A DNA stretch of 64,000 nucleotides from Actinoplanes sandaracinus (GCF_030009775.1 NZ_JASCTH010000026.1:83309-147308), one strand, 5' to 3'; counted from the first letter of the stretch, positions 7,316 through 16,743 are shown. The notes: a model not told the origin generated them from the letters alone. Program-made: numbers and translations.

Positions 7316-8125
7316 ATGACCTTCCCCGTCAGCGGGCCGATATCCGCACGCGAATTCCAGCAAGCTCTCGGCGACATCCATGCGGGACTCGACAGCGTCA
7401 ACAGCAGCGTTGCGAAGATCTTCGAGCACAGCAACAGAGCCCTGTTTCTCCTGCCCGCCGGATTGGGCGACGGCCTGCGGTCCGCTCTCGAGGAACTCGG
7501 TCGCCAGATCACCGAACTCGGCGAGATCATCGTCAAATTCCTCGCGAATCCAGGAGATCCACTGAAGCTGTTCGCGACAGCCGGGGAGTGGACCACGAAG
7601 GTCGGCGGCCCGATCAGCGCGATGTCCGGACAGATCTCCTCGGAGCAGCTACGCATCGACAATTTCTGGACCGGACCAGCAGCCGACGCGTACGCGGCGA
7701 CACTTCCGGCACAGCAGAAGGCCATCGAGGCCATCGAGGCTGCCGCAGACACGTTGGACGCCAATCTCACGAAAGTCGCCGGAGGCATCGTCGCGTTCTG
7801 GGTGGGTCTCGCGATTCCCTTCGCCAGCTATGTCTCCGAACTGGTCGTCGAGGCGGCCGCAGCGCAGACCGGCGTCGGCGCCCCTCCGGCCGCGGCGGCG
7901 GCCGGAGCATCCACCGCCAAGTTCATCGCCCTGGTCAGCGCCGTTATCCTGGCCTTCTCGACCTACACGGCGCTGGTGTTCGACAGCTTGTCCGCGTTGC
8001 GGCAGGCCCTGTACTCGAACGCGCCGTTTCCCGGTGGCGGATGGCCTCGTTCCAACCCTTCCGACTTCAACGACGGCAGCCTGGCCGACGGCGACACGAC
8101 CGGTTGGCGGATGAATGTCGACTGA
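7316..8125 (+). CDS. WXG-motif membrane protein of an ESX-type module
   Basis: A 269-residue protein. Helical residues of about 10-150 contain a W118-T-G120 turn within NFWTGPAADAYAATLPAQQ, the signature of WXG100 hairpins, followed by a helix to about residue 152. Two hydrophobic segments follow, about residues 154-180 and 202-224, separated by an Ala/Pro-rich stretch. The C-terminus (GWPRSNPSDFNDGSLADGD) is short and polar, with no recognisable toxin domain. The fusion of a WXG hairpin to membrane helices suggests a surface or pore component rather than simple cargo. It overlaps the next gene by 11 bp, so the two are translationally linked. Confidence 0.6.
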   Translation: MTFPVSGPISAREFQQALGDIHAGLDSVNSSVAKIFEHSNRALFLLPAGLGDGLRSALEELGRQITELGEIIVKFLANPGDPLKLFATAGEWTTKVGGPISAMSGQISSEQLRIDNFWTGPAADAYAATLPAQQKAIEAIEAAADTLDANLTKVAGGIVAFWVGLAIPFASYVSELVVEAAAAQTGVGAPPAAAAAGASTAKFIALVSAVILAFSTYTALVFDSLSALRQALYSNAPFPGGGWPRSNPSDFNDGSLADGDTTGWRMNVD

Positions 8126-8594
8126 GAAGAGGAGGATAGCGGCCGGCTCCGGAGCACGGATGCGTCGCGGCTACAGCCAACTCTTGGTCATCGTGTCGCT
8201 CTTTCTGGCGTTCGTCATCGCCCTGCCGGTCGTCGGGGCTTCCCGGATGGCGCAGGACGAGGCGATCACGACAGTCACGGTCGGCACAGCGGCGGTCGTG
8301 GTCGCCTTCGGCCTGCTGATCGCCTCGATACTCCGGGGACGTGCCGCCGTCGCCGACGACGAGGTCTCGCTGGGAGTCATGGGTTCGTCCGGCGTCCTGG
8401 CGCTGGCCGCGCAGATCACCGGGATCGCGGGGGCTGTCGTGACTGTCACGATCGGCCTCCTGCAGCGTCAGGAGACCGAACTGGCACTGGTCATCGGCAT
8501 CGTGCTGGCTCTCTGCCTGATCGCGCCGTTCATCTTCGGCAACACCGTCCGCCTGCTCTCGCTGCGCTTCACCTCCGGATCCGAGATGTCCTGA
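8115..8594 (+). CDS. four-helix membrane protein of the ESX-like module
   Basis: A 159-residue membrane protein with four hydrophobic segments: about residues 22-42 (LLVIVSLFLAFVIALPVVG), 52-71, 88-112 and 122-142. Both ends are short and cytoplasmic-type, with a basic N-terminus (KRRIAAGSGARMRRGY). The ATG at 8115 lies inside the end of the upstream WTG gene. I see no family signature. By position it may anchor the WTG protein or protect the producer from it. A strong terminator follows. Confidence 0.6.
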   Translation: MSTEKRRIAAGSGARMRRGYSQLLVIVSLFLAFVIALPVVGASRMAQDEAITTVTVGTAAVVVAFGLLIASILRGRAAVADDEVSLGVMGSSGVLALAAQITGIAGAVVTVTIGLLQRQETELALVIGIVLALCLIAPFIFGNTVRLLSLRFTSGSEMS

Positions 8595-8610
8595 GGGAAG
8601 CCGGGAACGG

Positions 8611-8643
8611 GACCGGGCCGGTGGATCGCCCACCGGCCCGGTC
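8611..8643. terminator. bidirectional terminator after the ESX-like module and pheT
   Basis: A perfect 14-bp stem, GACCGGGCCGGTGG with CCACCGGCCCGGTC, around a 5-nt loop. It sits between the convergent stops at 8594 and 8658 and would serve both strands. Confidence 0.8.
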
Positions 8644-8657
8644 ACCCTCGAGAGACG

Positions 8658-11135
8658 TCAGGCGCCGCGGAGGACGGCGCCGAAGCGGGACGCGGTCACC
8701 GCCACCGCGGCGTCACGCGCGGCGATGGTCTCCTCCGAGGTGAGGGTGCGGTCGGGGGCACGGAACGTCAGCTTGTACGCCAGCGACCGCTTCCCCTCCC
8801 CCACCTGCTCCGACTCGTAGACGTCGAAGAGCGCCACCGACTCCAGCAGGGCGCCCGCACCTTCGGCGAGGGCCGCCTGCACCTCGGCCGCCGGAACGGT
8901 CCGGTCCAGGACCAGGGCGACGTCGATCAGCGCCGGCGGGAAGGTGGAGATCTTCGGGGCGTCGACGACCGGGGCGTCCGGCAGGGCGTCCAGGTCGATC
9001 TCGGCGGCCGAGGTGCGCTTGGGCAGCTCGAACGCGGCGAGCACGGCCGGGTGTAGTTCACCCGCGTGGCCGACGACCGTTCCGTCCACCAGGATCTCGG
9101 CGCAGCGGCCGGGATGCCACGGGGCGTGTTCGGCTGCCCGTACCGTGACGAGGCCGTCGGGAACGCCGGCCGCGGACAGCGTGACGCGCGCCGCCTCGAT
9201 GGCGTCCGCCCACGTCGCGGCCCGGCCCGGACCCCACCAGCCGGCCGGTTCGATGTCACCGGTCAGCACGACGGCGAGGTGCCACGGCTGCTCGGGGACG
9301 ATCGCGTTGGCGGCCGACCACTCGGCGTTGTCGGGGCGCCGGTCGACGCCCAGTTCCGGCGGGGCGGTCGAGGTCAGGTGCGGCAGGAACACCGTGCCGG
9401 CCTCGAAGAGCGCCACGTCGCGACGGCCGCGGCCCAGGTTGCGCTTGAGGATGCCGAGCAGCGGGCCGAGCAGCGTGGTGCGCAGCAGCGGCTCCTCCTC
9501 GGACAAAGGGTTGGTGAGCCGCACCGCGCTGCGGCGCGGGTCCGCCGGGGGCAGGCCGAGGGCGTCGGCGGTGCCGGGCGAGACGAACGGGTACGACAGG
9601 ACCTCGACGTAGCCGTTCTCGGCGAGCGACCGGCCGACCGACCGGCGCCGCTTCTGCGCGGGGGTGAGGCCGTTGCTGCTGCCGGCCGGCGGCAGCACGC
9701 TCGGAATCTCGTTGTAACCGCCGAGCCGCGCCACCTCCTCGACCAGGTCGATCGGCGCCACCAGGTCGGGCCGCCAGGTCGGCGGCACGACGCTGAGCAC
9801 CTGGTCGCCGGTGACCTCGCAGCCGACCTTGCGCAGCAGCGAGGCGACGTCCGACGACGAGTAGGGCAGCCCGATCAGGCGCGCCGGCGCGTCGGCGGGC
9901 AGCGTCAGCGCGACCGGCGCGACCACGTGGTCGATGTCCAGGACATGCTCGTCGACCACACCGCCGGCGTGTTCGACCAGGATGTCCACGGCCTTCTGGA
10001 GCGCGGCGAGGGGCAGCGACGGGTCGACGCCCCGTTCCCACCGCTTGGCCGCCTCGCTGAACAGCTTGTGCCGCCGCGCGGTGCGGCCGACCATGACCGA
10101 ATCCCAGTGGGCGGCTTCGAGGAGCACGTCGACCGTGCCCTCCTGCCACTCGCTGGTCTCGCCGCCCATCACGGCGGCGAGCGAGATCGGCCCGGTCTCG
10201 TCGCAGATCACCATGTCCTCGGCGTCGAGCACGCGCACGACACCGTCCAGGGTGGTGAGCTTCTCGCCGGCCCGGGCCCGCCGGACGGTCAGGCCGCCGC
10301 GGAGGCGCTGCAGGTCGAAGACGTGCATCGGCTGGCCGAACTCGAGCATCAGGTAGTTGGTGATGTCGACGGGCAGCGAGATGGCCCGGATGCCGGCCGC
10401 GATCAGGCGCCGCTGCATCCACTCGGGAGACTGCGCGGCCGGGTCGATGCCGCGCACCACGCGGGCGGCGAACCGGTCACAGCCCACGGTGTCCTCGACC
10501 GTGACCGGCCACGGGACCTCAGCCGTGGCGCCCGCCACGGACCGGGAGGCCGGATCGGTGAACGGCACGCCGAAGTAGGTGGCCAGTTCCCGGGCGATAC
10601 CGCGGACGCTCATCTCGTAGCCGCGGTCCGGCGTGATCTCGACCTCGATCAGCACGTCGTCGAGACCGACGACGGGCCGCGCGTCCACACCGGGGGCGGC
10701 GGTGCCGGCGGGCAGCACGATGATGCCCGAGTGGTCACCCGAGAGCCCCAGTTCGGCGGCCGAGCAGATCATGCCGTGCGAGTTCCGCCCGTACGTCTTC
10801 CGCGCACCGATCTTGAATCCACCGGGCAGCTCGCCACCCGGCAGGATGACCACGACGAGGTCCCCCTCGGCGAAGTTCCGGGCGCCGCAGACGATCTCCT
10901 GCGGGGCGTCCCGGCCGACGTCCACGGTGGTGAACCGGATCGGCTTCTTGAAGCCGGTCAGCTCCTCGATCGTCAGGACCCGGCCGACGACCAGGTCACC
11001 GAGGATCGTGCCAGCCTGGTCGACGATGCCCTCGACCTCCATGCCGAGGTTGGTCAGCGCCGTGTCCAGCTCCGAAGCGGTGATCTCCGCGGGCAGCTCG
11101 ACGAACTCGCGCAGCCACGACAGTGACGTCTTCAT
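8658..11135 (-). CDS. pheT: phenylalanyl-tRNA synthetase beta subunit
   Basis: 825 residues, the usual size for bacterial PheT, which joins PheS in an alpha2-beta2 enzyme that charges tRNA-Phe. In order: N-terminal [15 protein letters not shown]; an EMAP-like tRNA-binding domain ([12 protein letters not shown] to about residue 150); the B3/B4 editing region; a B5 domain; the core with [23 protein letters not shown]; and a C-terminal anticodon-binding domain ending [14 protein letters not shown]. The start at 11135 overlaps the pheS stop in an ATGA junction, giving coupled translation. An open frame running upstream to 11330 lies over pheS and is not used. Confidence 0.97.
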   Translation of the reverse strand: MKTSLSWLREFVELPAEITASELDTALTNLGMEVEGIVDQAGTILGDLVVGRVLTIEELTGFKKPIRFTTVDVGRDAPQEIVCGARNFAEGDLVVVILPGGELPGGFKIGARKTYGRNSHGMICSAAELGLSGDHSGIIVLPAGTAAPGVDARPVVGLDDVLIEVEITPDRGYEMSVRGIARELATYFGVPFTDPASRSVAGATAEVPWPVTVEDTVGCDRFAARVVRGIDPAAQSPEWMQRRLIAAGIRAISLPVDITNYLMLEFGQPMHVFDLQRLRGGLTVRRARAGEKLTTLDGVVRVLDAEDMVICDETGPISLAAVMGGETSEWQEGTVDVLLEAAHWDSVMVGRTARRHKLFSEAAKRWERGVDPSLPLAALQKAVDILVEHAGGVVDEHVLDIDHVVAPVALTLPADAPARLIGLPYSSSDVASLLRKVGCEVTGDQVLSVVPPTWRPDLVAPIDLVEEVARLGGYNEIPSVLPPAGSSNGLTPAQKRRRSVGRSLAENGYVEVLSYPFVSPGTADALGLPPADPRRSAVRLTNPLSEEEPLLRTTLLGPLLGILKRNLGRGRRDVALFEAGTVFLPHLTSTAPPELGVDRRPDNAEWSAANAIVPEQPWHLAVVLTGDIEPAGWWGPGRAATWADAIEAARVTLSAAGVPDGLVTVRAAEHAPWHPGRCAEILVDGTVVGHAGELHPAVLAAFELPKRTSAAEIDLDALPDAPVVDAPKISTFPPALIDVALVLDRTVPAAEVQAALAEGAGALLESVALFDVYESEQVGEGKRSLAYKLTFRAPDRTLTSEETIAARDAAVAVTASRFGAVLRGA

Positions 11136-12202
11136 CGCTTCATGCCTCCATTGGCGAAGTTCGTGGTGAACCGCACGTCGCCCTCGACCATGTCGCGCAT
11201 GTCGGAGACGCCGTTGCGGAACATCAGGGTCCGCTCGACTCCCATGCCGAAGGCGAAGCCCGAGTAGACCGCCGGGTCGATGCCGCAGGCGGTCAGCACC
11301 CGCGGGTTGACCATGCCGCAGCCACCCCACTCGACCCAGCGGGCGCCGTCACGGTGCTGGGGGAACCAGACGTCGAACTCGGCGGACGGCTCGGTGAACG
11401 GGAAGTAATGCGGCCGCCAGCGAGTCTTCGCCTCCGGCCCGAGCATCGCCTTGGCGAAGTGGTCGAGGGTGCCGCGCAGGTGGGCCATCGTGATGCCCTC
11501 GTCGATGACCAGGCCCTCGATCTGGTGGAAGACCGGGCTGTGCGTGGCGTCCAGCTCGTCGGTGCGATAGACCCGGCCGGGACTGACCACATAGATCGGC
11601 GGCTGCCGGTCGAGCATGGTGCGCACCTGGCCGGGCGAGGTGTGCGTGCGCATCACCAGGCCGGGCAGGTCGACGAAGAACGTGTCGCTGGCGCCGCGGA
11701 CCGGGTTGTCCGGGCCGATGTTGAGCGCGTCGAAGTTGGCCCACTCCAGCTCCAGCTGGGGACCGTCGACGATGTCGTAGCCCATGCCGACGAAGATGTC
11801 GCCCATGTGCTCCATGAGTGTGGTCAGCGGGTGCCGGGCGCCGCGCGGGCGGCGCGACCACGGCAGGGTGACGTCGACGCGCTCCTCGACCAGCACCCGG
11901 GCGGCGCGCTCGACCTCGAGCTCGGCCTGACGGGCGTCGTAGGCGGCCTGCACGGCCTGACGGGCGATGTTGACCCGCTTGCCGGCGTCGGATTTCGCGG
12001 CCGGCGGCAGCGAGCCGATCTCACGGCGGGCCAGCGACACCGGCGAGCGGTCACCCAGGTGCGCCGGTTTCAGAACCTGGAGCGCGTCGAGGTCGGCGGC
12101 CGCGGCGAACGCCTTCTCGGCGTCCGCGACAGCGGCTTCGAGCGCCGATGGATCGAGCAGGACGGCCTGCTTCGGATCGTACGGATCGTTGCGGTAGGAC
12201 AT
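11132..12202 (-). CDS. pheS: phenylalanyl-tRNA synthetase alpha subunit
   Basis: 356 residues. The N-terminal coiled-coil arm (about residues 15-95) is followed by the class II catalytic core, with motif 2 ([45 protein letters not shown]) and motif 3 ([15 protein letters not shown]) both intact. It forms the active-site subunit for phenylalanine and ATP. GGGAG lies about 12 nt before the ATG. About 210 bp separate it from the upstream methyltransferase. That gap contains no obvious leader peptide with Phe codons and no T-box; it presumably holds the promoter. Confidence 0.97.
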   Translation of the reverse strand: MSYRNDPYDPKQAVLLDPSALEAAVADAEKAFAAAADLDALQVLKPAHLGDRSPVSLARREIGSLPPAAKSDAGKRVNIARQAVQAAYDARQAELEVERAARVLVEERVDVTLPWSRRPRGARHPLTTLMEHMGDIFVGMGYDIVDGPQLELEWANFDALNIGPDNPVRGASDTFFVDLPGLVMRTHTSPGQVRTMLDRQPPIYVVSPGRVYRTDELDATHSPVFHQIEGLVIDEGITMAHLRGTLDHFAKAMLGPEAKTRWRPHYFPFTEPSAEFDVWFPQHRDGARWVEWGGCGMVNPRVLTACGIDPAVYSGFAFGMGVERTLMFRNGVSDMRDMVEGDVRFTTNFANGGMKR

Positions 12203-12415
12203 GGTCGGGCGAACTCCCTCACACCGGATGAGCCATCGGCTCGTCGCAATCGAGCGCAGCGAGGGCCGCGAAAGGGCGACTCAGCTGGCACAGTCTACGG
12301 AGGCGCGGCTCAGCCGCCGCCCGCCGGTCAGGGAGTGCGCGCGGGAAGGTCAGATCCGGCGCCCGCGACCAGCGGGCCGAATAAACTCCAGACCTGACAT
12401 GCGGCCATCATACGC

Positions 12416-13192
12416 TCAGCGCTGGGCGCGCGCCGAGGCATATAGACAGACCGCGGCCGCGGCGGCGAGGTTGAGGCTCTCCGCGCCGCCGTAGATCGGG
12501 ACCCGCACCCGCCGGTCCGCCGAGGCGATCAGATCGGACGGCAGGCCGTGCGCCTCCGAGCCGAACAGCCACGCGGTCGGTGCGCTCAACTGCCCGCCGT
12601 CGAGCAGCGAGTCCACGTCGTCCTCGCCGGTTCCGCTGGTGGCGAGCACCTGAAGGCCGCTGTCCTGGAGCAGATCGATCACGCTGAGCGGGGCGCGGAC
12701 CACATCCACATGGAAAAGCGAGCCGGCGGACGCCCGTACACACTTGCCGTTGTAGGGGTCGACGGCGTCGCCGGCGAAGATCACCGCGCTGGCGCCCGCC
12801 GCATCGGCCGTGCGCAGCACGGTCCCGGCGTTGCCGGGATCCCGGATCTCGGCGACCACCGCGACCAGCCGGGGCTTCTTCGCGAGGGCTTCGCCGATCG
12901 GCACGTCGGCCTGCTCGCAGACCGCGACCAGTCCCTGCGGGTGCACGGTCTCGGCGAGCGCGGCCAGCGCCTCGTCGGTGACCGGCGACACCTCCGGCGC
13001 CTGCGCGGCCAGGTCGGCGTATCGCTGCAACGCCGCCGGGGTCCCGAACAGCTCGGTCACCGCACCCGCGGCCAGCGCCTCGCGCACGGCCTGCGGCCCT
13101 TCGGCCAGGAAACGCCTGCTCTGGTCCCGGTCCCTGCGACGCTGCAGGCGCCGGGCGGCGACGATCCGGGGGGTACGGGGTGTGAATGTCAT
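12416..13192 (-). CDS. SpoU/TrmH-family RNA 2'-O-methyltransferase
   Basis: A 258-residue SPOUT enzyme. An N-terminal substrate-binding domain (about residues 15-95, RDQSRRFLAEGPQAVREAL) precedes the knotted SAM domain with all three motifs: EIRDPGNAGTVLRTADAAGA, WLFGSEAHGL and VPIYGGAESLNLAAAAAV. It transfers methyl from SAM to a ribose 2'-OH, probably of 23S rRNA. The position between rplT and pheS is conserved in actinobacteria, where it is usually annotated as an rRNA methyltransferase (TsnR or RlmB-like). The exact nucleotide target cannot be read from sequence. A terminator separates it from rplT, so it probably has its own promoter or depends on read-through. Confidence 0.92.
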   Translation of the reverse strand: MTFTPRTPRIVAARRLQRRRDRDQSRRFLAEGPQAVREALAAGAVTELFGTPAALQRYADLAAQAPEVSPVTDEALAALAETVHPQGLVAVCEQADVPIGEALAKKPRLVAVVAEIRDPGNAGTVLRTADAAGASAVIFAGDAVDPYNGKCVRASAGSLFHVDVVRAPLSVIDLLQDSGLQVLATSGTGEDDVDSLLDGGQLSAPTAWLFGSEAHGLPSDLIASADRRVRVPIYGGAESLNLAAAAAVCLYASARAQR

Positions 13193-13260
13193 CAGGAGCT
13201 ACGCCTCACCGGGAGAAGCCGTGGAGCCGGCTGTGAGGGCCGGCCGTCGTGAACGACGAA

Positions 13261-13288
13261 GCGCCTCCCGACAAGTGCCGGGAGGCGC
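13261..13288 (-). terminator. terminator of infC-rpmI-rplT
   Basis: A 10-bp stem, GCGCCTCCCG with CGGGAGGCGC, around an 8-nt loop, placed 22 bp after the rplT stop. No T tract is present, as is common in high-GC actinomycetes. Confidence 0.7.
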
Positions 13289-13309
13289 CTCGAAAAGTGC
13301 TACGCGATA

Positions 13310-13702
13310 TCAGGCAGCCTGAGCGGCGGCGCCGCCGGTGCCCTCGGCCGCGACGGCCGCGCGAGCGACCTCGACGATGGCCGCGAACGCGGTGGCGTCG
13401 TTGACCGCGAGGTCGGCCAGGATCTTGCGGTCGACCTCGACCTCGGCCAGCTTCAGGCCCTGGATGAGGCGGTTGTACGTCATGCCGTTCGACCGGGCCG
13501 CCGCGTTGATGCGGGTGATCCACAGCTGACGGAAGTCGCCCTTGCGGTCACGGCGGTCACGGTACGAGTACTGCATCGAGTGCAGCACCTGCTCCTTGGC
13601 CTTGCGGTAAAGGCGCGAGCGCTGACCGCGGTACCCGCTCGCGGTTTCGAGCAGGGTGCGGCGCTTCTTCTGGGCGTTTACCGCCCGCTTGACGCGTGCC
13701 AT
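13310..13702 (-). CDS. rplT: 50S ribosomal protein L20
   Basis: 130 residues. The N-terminal RNA-binding tail [19 protein letters not shown] and the core ([40 protein letters not shown]) match L20 throughout. It binds 23S rRNA early in 50S assembly. An Ala-rich C-terminal tail of about 12 residues exceeds the usual length, which is common in actinomycetes. It is last in infC-rpmI-rplT, 38 bp after rpmI, with AGGAG before the ATG and a terminator downstream. Confidence 0.98.
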   Translation of the reverse strand: MARVKRAVNAQKKRRTLLETASGYRGQRSRLYRKAKEQVLHSMQYSYRDRRDRKGDFRQLWITRINAAARSNGMTYNRLIQGLKLAEVEVDRKILADLAVNDATAFAAIVEVARAAVAAEGTGGAAAQAA

Positions 13703-13740
13703 TTCAAGTACTCCTTACAGGGGAACTGGTAAGGCTCGCG

Positions 13741-13935
13741 TCAGCGGCCCAGAAGCTTCTTCACACGGGCGGTGTCGGCCTTCGCCACGGTGACCGTGCC
13801 GGTCATCCGGCGGGTGACCCGGGAGCTCTTGTGCTCCAGCAGGTGGCGCTTACCGGCTTGCTCGGTGACGAGCTTTCCCTTGCCGGTGACCTTCACCCGC
13901 TTGCCCATGCCGGTGTGGCTCTTCATCTTCGGCAC
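13741..13935 (-). CDS. rpmI: 50S ribosomal protein L35
   Basis: 64 residues, normal for L35, with [19 protein letters not shown] and [14 protein letters not shown]. The GTG start at 13935 is chosen because it begins the conserved PKMKSH and follows AAAGAGG at the right distance; an open frame up to 14076 has no homology and overlaps the infC tail. It is the middle gene of infC-rpmI-rplT. Confidence 0.97.
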   Translation of the reverse strand: MPKMKSHTGMGKRVKVTGKGKLVTEQAGKRHLLEHKSSRVTRRMTGTVTVAKADTARVKKLLGR

Positions 13936-13990
13936 TTGACGCCTCTTTCTGATCTTTCCCCGCGGCCGGGGGGACGCGGGGAAATACTGA

Positions 13991-14653
13991 CTACTCTGCG
14001 GTGGTGGCGTCGGCCTCGGCGGACGCGGGCGCCGCCTCGGCGACATCGCCCTCGGCGACGTCACCTTCGACGACATCGCCCTCTCGCGGTTCGCGCGGCG
14101 GGCGCGCGTTGGCGGCGAGCGTGGCGGCGGCTGCGGCCTTGGTCGCCCGGTGCGGCGCCAGAACCATGATCATGTTCCGGCCGTCCTGCTTCGGGCTGGC
14201 TTCGACGAAGCCCAGTTCCGAGATCTCCTCGCTGAGCCGGCGCAGGAGCCGGAAACCCAGCTCCGGGCGACTCTGCTCGCGACCGCGGAACATGATCGTC
14301 ACCTTGACCTTGTCGCCCGCCTTGAGGAACCGCACCACGTGACCCTTCTTGGTCGCGTAGTCGTGCGGGTCGATCTTCGGCCGAAGCTTCATTTCCTTGA
14401 TGACGGTCTGCTGCTGGTTGCGCCGCGCTTCGCGGGCCTTGAGTGCGCTCTCGTACTTGAACTTGCCGAAGTCCATGAGCTTGCACACCGGCGGCCGCGC
14501 CATCGGAGCAACCTCGACCAGGTCCAGGTCGACGTCCGCGGCCAGTTGGAGAGCGCGCTCGACCGGCACGATGCCGACCTGCTCACCCTCCGGACCGACC
14601 AGGCGGACCTCACGAGCCCGGATCTGTTCGTTCACGCGTGGTTCGACGCTGAT
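13991..14653 (-). CDS. infC: translation initiation factor IF-3, probable AUC start
   Basis: 220 residues from the proposed start. The N-domain ([20 protein letters not shown]) and C-domain ([58 protein letters not shown]) are complete, with an acidic, Ala-rich C-terminal tail of about 40 residues. IF-3 binds the 30S subunit and rejects non-standard start codons. The start is set at the codon ATC at 14653, giving [13 protein letters not shown] as in relatives, because AGGAGG lies 4 nt upstream. The in-frame GTG at 14635 has no ribosome-binding site and would lose conserved residues. A rare start codon lets IF-3 repress its own mRNA, as known for the AUU of E. coli infC. Confidence 0.95.
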   Translation of the reverse strand: MSVEPRVNEQIRAREVRLVGPEGEQVGIVPVERALQLAADVDLDLVEVAPMARPPVCKLMDFGKFKYESALKAREARRNQQQTVIKEMKLRPKIDPHDYATKKGHVVRFLKAGDKVKVTIMFRGREQSRPELGFRLLRRLSEEISELGFVEASPKQDGRNMIMVLAPHRATKAAAAATLAANARPPREPREGDVVEGDVAEGDVAEAAPASAEADATTAE

Positions 14654-14759
14654 GGGGCCTCCTCAGAACGTTGTTCTCTCACCCGCCTCAACAGCACGGG
14701 TGATGCCAATGTCGGTCGGCCCCGAGTGTCCCGAGGTGGGACGCCGGGAAAGCAGAAGA

Positions 14760-14873
14760 CCCCGTCAGCACTCTTCGCAGATCAAACTGCGAACAGCGCG
14801 TGCCGGGGCCCGCTCGACCGGTCATCGGCGTCCACAAGGAGGACGCGCACCACACAGGGAAATCCCTGTGTGG
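14760..14873 (-). promoter_or_regulatory. structured infC 5' leader
   Basis: Two folded elements lie upstream of infC. First, 14774-14780 with 14787-14793 (TTCGCAG/CTGCGAA, 6-nt loop), enclosed by a helix of GCAC (14768-14771) with GTGC (14800-14803) and CCCCG (14760-14764) with CGGGG (14804-14808). Second, a 10-bp hairpin CCACACAGGG/CCCTGTGTGG (14850-14859 and 14864-14873). This fits a ribosomal-protein or IF-3 control leader, but I cannot match it to a named RNA family. The rest of 14654-15054 holds no gene. Confidence 0.5.
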
Positions 14874-15054
14874 GAGACCGGACCCGGCCACTGTTGTGAC
14901 TCGGGTGGGAACCTGCGGGCTCCTCTTTCGCGCTCCGCCTCGATCAAGGCTCGATCAGAGCTCGATCGAATTGATCAAAGGCAGGGCGTGGTCGACTTTC
15001 GGCAATCCTACCAGGCGTCCTGAGCAGCCGGACAACGAGCCCGCGGGCCGCCGG

Positions 15055-15516
15055 TCAGACGTCCTGAGCGGCCGAATGCAGGGACCGCAGCGTGCGCACC
15101 CCGTCCACCGCGTAGTCCTTGTCGACCGCCTGCAGCGCGTGGATCGGCACCTGCTCGTCGTCGTGCAGCTCCAGGTGCGCCCACGCCGAGTTGCGGTCGA
15201 ACCGGACCGCGCGCACCACACCCCACGGCAGGTCGTAGCCACCGATCACGTTGCGCACGTGCACGCCCTCGGCGTCGGCGGTGACCCGCGGCCGGCAGAA
15301 CAGCAGGATGCCGAGGCCGAGCAGCACCCCCAGCCCGATCATGGCGAACTGGTCACCGCGCTGGAAGCTGGCCTTCGAGTTCTGGAAACCGGCCGACCCG
15401 GTGAGGCCGAAGCTGAGCACGGTGAACAGCAGGGCCACCCCGGCGGCGAGCGGGCCGGCCACCCAGCGGATCTTCTTCGGGCGATACCGGACGCCGGGCT
15501 GCGTCATGGCTGCCAT
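15055..15516 (-). CDS. PH domain-containing membrane protein
   Basis: 153 residues. Two hydrophobic segments near the N-terminus (WVAGPLAAGVALLFTVLSFGL; FAMIGLGVLLGLGILLF) are followed by a bacterial PH-like beta domain (VTADAEGVHVRNVIGGYDLPWGVVRAV, WAHLELHDDEQVPIHALQAVD). Membrane-tethered PH proteins of this type sit next to hisG in many actinobacteria, but no function is known. The ATG at 15516 shares one base with the hisG stop (TGATG), so translation is coupled. A GTG one codon earlier is possible. Confidence 0.85.
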   Translation of the reverse strand: MAAMTQPGVRYRPKKIRWVAGPLAAGVALLFTVLSFGLTGSAGFQNSKASFQRGDQFAMIGLGVLLGLGILLFCRPRVTADAEGVHVRNVIGGYDLPWGVVRAVRFDRNSAWAHLELHDDEQVPIHALQAVDKDYAVDGVRTLRSLHSAAQDV

Positions 15517-16358
15517 CACAGCCTGCAGTTCGCGATAGCGGTGACCAGGATGGCGCGGGCGCCCATCTCGTACAGCTCGTCCATGATCCGGTGCACGTCG
15601 CTGCGCTGGACCATCGCCTCGACGGCGACCCAGCCCTCGCGGTGCAGCGGGGAGACGGTCGGCGACTCGATCCCAGGCGTCAGGCTGGTGGCCTGTTCGA
15701 GCAGATCGGCACGTACGTCGTACGCCAGCATGACGAAGTTGCGGGCGACCAGGACGCCCTGCAGACGCCGCAGCAGCTGAGCGGCGCCGGCCGGCTCCTG
15801 TCCCTCCCGCCCGATCAGGATCGCCGAGGACCGCATGATCGGGTCCCCGACGGTGACGAGCCCGGCCTGGCGCAGCGTCGCACCGGTCTCCACCACGTCG
15901 GCGATCAGGTCGGCGACGCCGAGCCGGACCGCGTTCTCCACCGCGCCGTCGAGCCGCACCACGTCCGCCTTGAGGTCGTGCTCGGCCAGGTAACGGGCGA
16001 CCACGCCGGGGTACGCCGTGGCGATGCGCCGTCCACTGATCCCGTCGGCGGAGGTGAGCGCATCGGCCGGGGCGGCCCAGCGGAAGGTGGCGCCGCCGAA
16101 GTTCAGGTCGAGCAGCTCGGCGGCCGGCACCCCCGAGTCCACCAGCAGGTCCCGGCCGGTGATGCCGAGGTCGAGGTCACCCGAGCCGACGTACGTCGCG
16201 ATGTCGCGCGGGCGCAGGTAGAAGAACTCGACGTTGTTGGCTTCGTCACGGCAGATCAGATCTTTGGGGTCGGTGCGCTGGCGGTAGCCGGCGTCCCGCA
16301 ACATCTGTGACGCCGGTGCGGAGAGGGTGCCCTTGTTCGGGATGGCGATGCGCAGCAT
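15516..16358 (-). CDS. hisG: ATP phosphoribosyltransferase
   Basis: 280 residues, the long form with a C-terminal regulatory ACT-like domain. It catalyses the first step of histidine synthesis, PRPP plus ATP. Seen: N-terminal LRIAIPNKGTLSAPA, the periplasmic-binding-protein-like core with YVGSGDLDLGITGRDLL, the PRPP-binding stretch ADLIADVVETGATLRQAGL, and the regulatory region LTPGIESPTVSPLHREGWVAVEAMV. AAGGAG lies before the ATG. It follows hisE by 43 bp, so hisE-hisG and the PH-domain gene probably form one transcript. Histidine feedback is expected from the domain layout. Confidence 0.97.
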   Translation of the reverse strand: MLRIAIPNKGTLSAPASQMLRDAGYRQRTDPKDLICRDEANNVEFFYLRPRDIATYVGSGDLDLGITGRDLLVDSGVPAAELLDLNFGGATFRWAAPADALTSADGISGRRIATAYPGVVARYLAEHDLKADVVRLDGAVENAVRLGVADLIADVVETGATLRQAGLVTVGDPIMRSSAILIGREGQEPAGAAQLLRRLQGVLVARNFVMLAYDVRADLLEQATSLTPGIESPTVSPLHREGWVAVEAMVQRSDVHRIMDELYEMGARAILVTAIANCRL

Positions 16359-16401
16359 GGACGTGCTCCTTGAGATCAGTGAACGGGTCTACGGACGCGC
16401 G

Positions 16402-16665
16402 TCACAGATGTCGGTACACGTCCTTCAGCTCGATCCCGGTCGCGATCATCAGCACCTGGGCCTGATAGAGCAGTTGGGAGATCTCCTCGGCAGCGCGTTC
16501 CGGCCCCTCGTGCTCAGCGGCCATCCACGACTCGGCCGCCTCTTCGACGACCTTCTTGCCGATGAAGTGAACTCCTCGTTCGAGCGCCTCGACGGTGCCC
16601 GAACCGGGTGTCTTGTCCGCCGCTTTGCGTTGCAACTCGGCGAACAGTTCCTCGAACGTCTTCAC
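16402..16665 (-). CDS. hisE: phosphoribosyl-ATP pyrophosphatase
   Basis: 87 residues, the second enzyme of histidine synthesis and a small all-alpha NTP pyrophosphohydrolase. The motif is intact: [23 protein letters not shown], with the E-x-x-E residues that bind magnesium, then [14 protein letters not shown]. The GTG at 16665 gives the standard [11 protein letters not shown] start; a GTG two codons earlier (16671) is also possible. No strong ribosome-binding sequence is visible. It is divergent from the ABC transporter at 16744. Confidence 0.95.
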   Translation of the reverse strand: MKTFEELFAELQRKAADKTPGSGTVEALERGVHFIGKKVVEEAAESWMAAEHEGPERAAEEISQLLYQAQVLMIATGIELKDVYRHL

Positions 16666-16730
16666 GAGCACCGATTGTGGCAGCCCATCACGGCTTGACG
16701 ACGAACGCCCCCAGTCCGTGGGACGTCTTC

Positions 16731-16736
16731 TAAGCT
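16731..16736 (+). promoter_or_regulatory. leaderless-type -10 box for the ABC transporter operon
   Basis: TAAGCT lies 7 nt before the ATG at 16744. No Shine-Dalgarno sequence is seen. A TTGACG at 16695 is too far away (30 bp) to be its -35 box. Confidence 0.5.
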
Positions 16737-16743
16737 CCCGGGC

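Noticed and set aside
9066-11126. A 686-codon plus-strand frame opposite pheT
   Set aside because: Same effect; low-complexity Arg/Gly/His/Asp product over a complete pheT.
8658-11330. Longer pheT start at 11330
   Set aside because: The extra 65 residues lie over pheS and lack homology; MKTSLSWL at 11135 with an ATGA overlap is standard.
12203-12415. T-box or Phe leader peptide before pheS
   Set aside because: No T-box core sequence and no short frame with a run of Phe codons.
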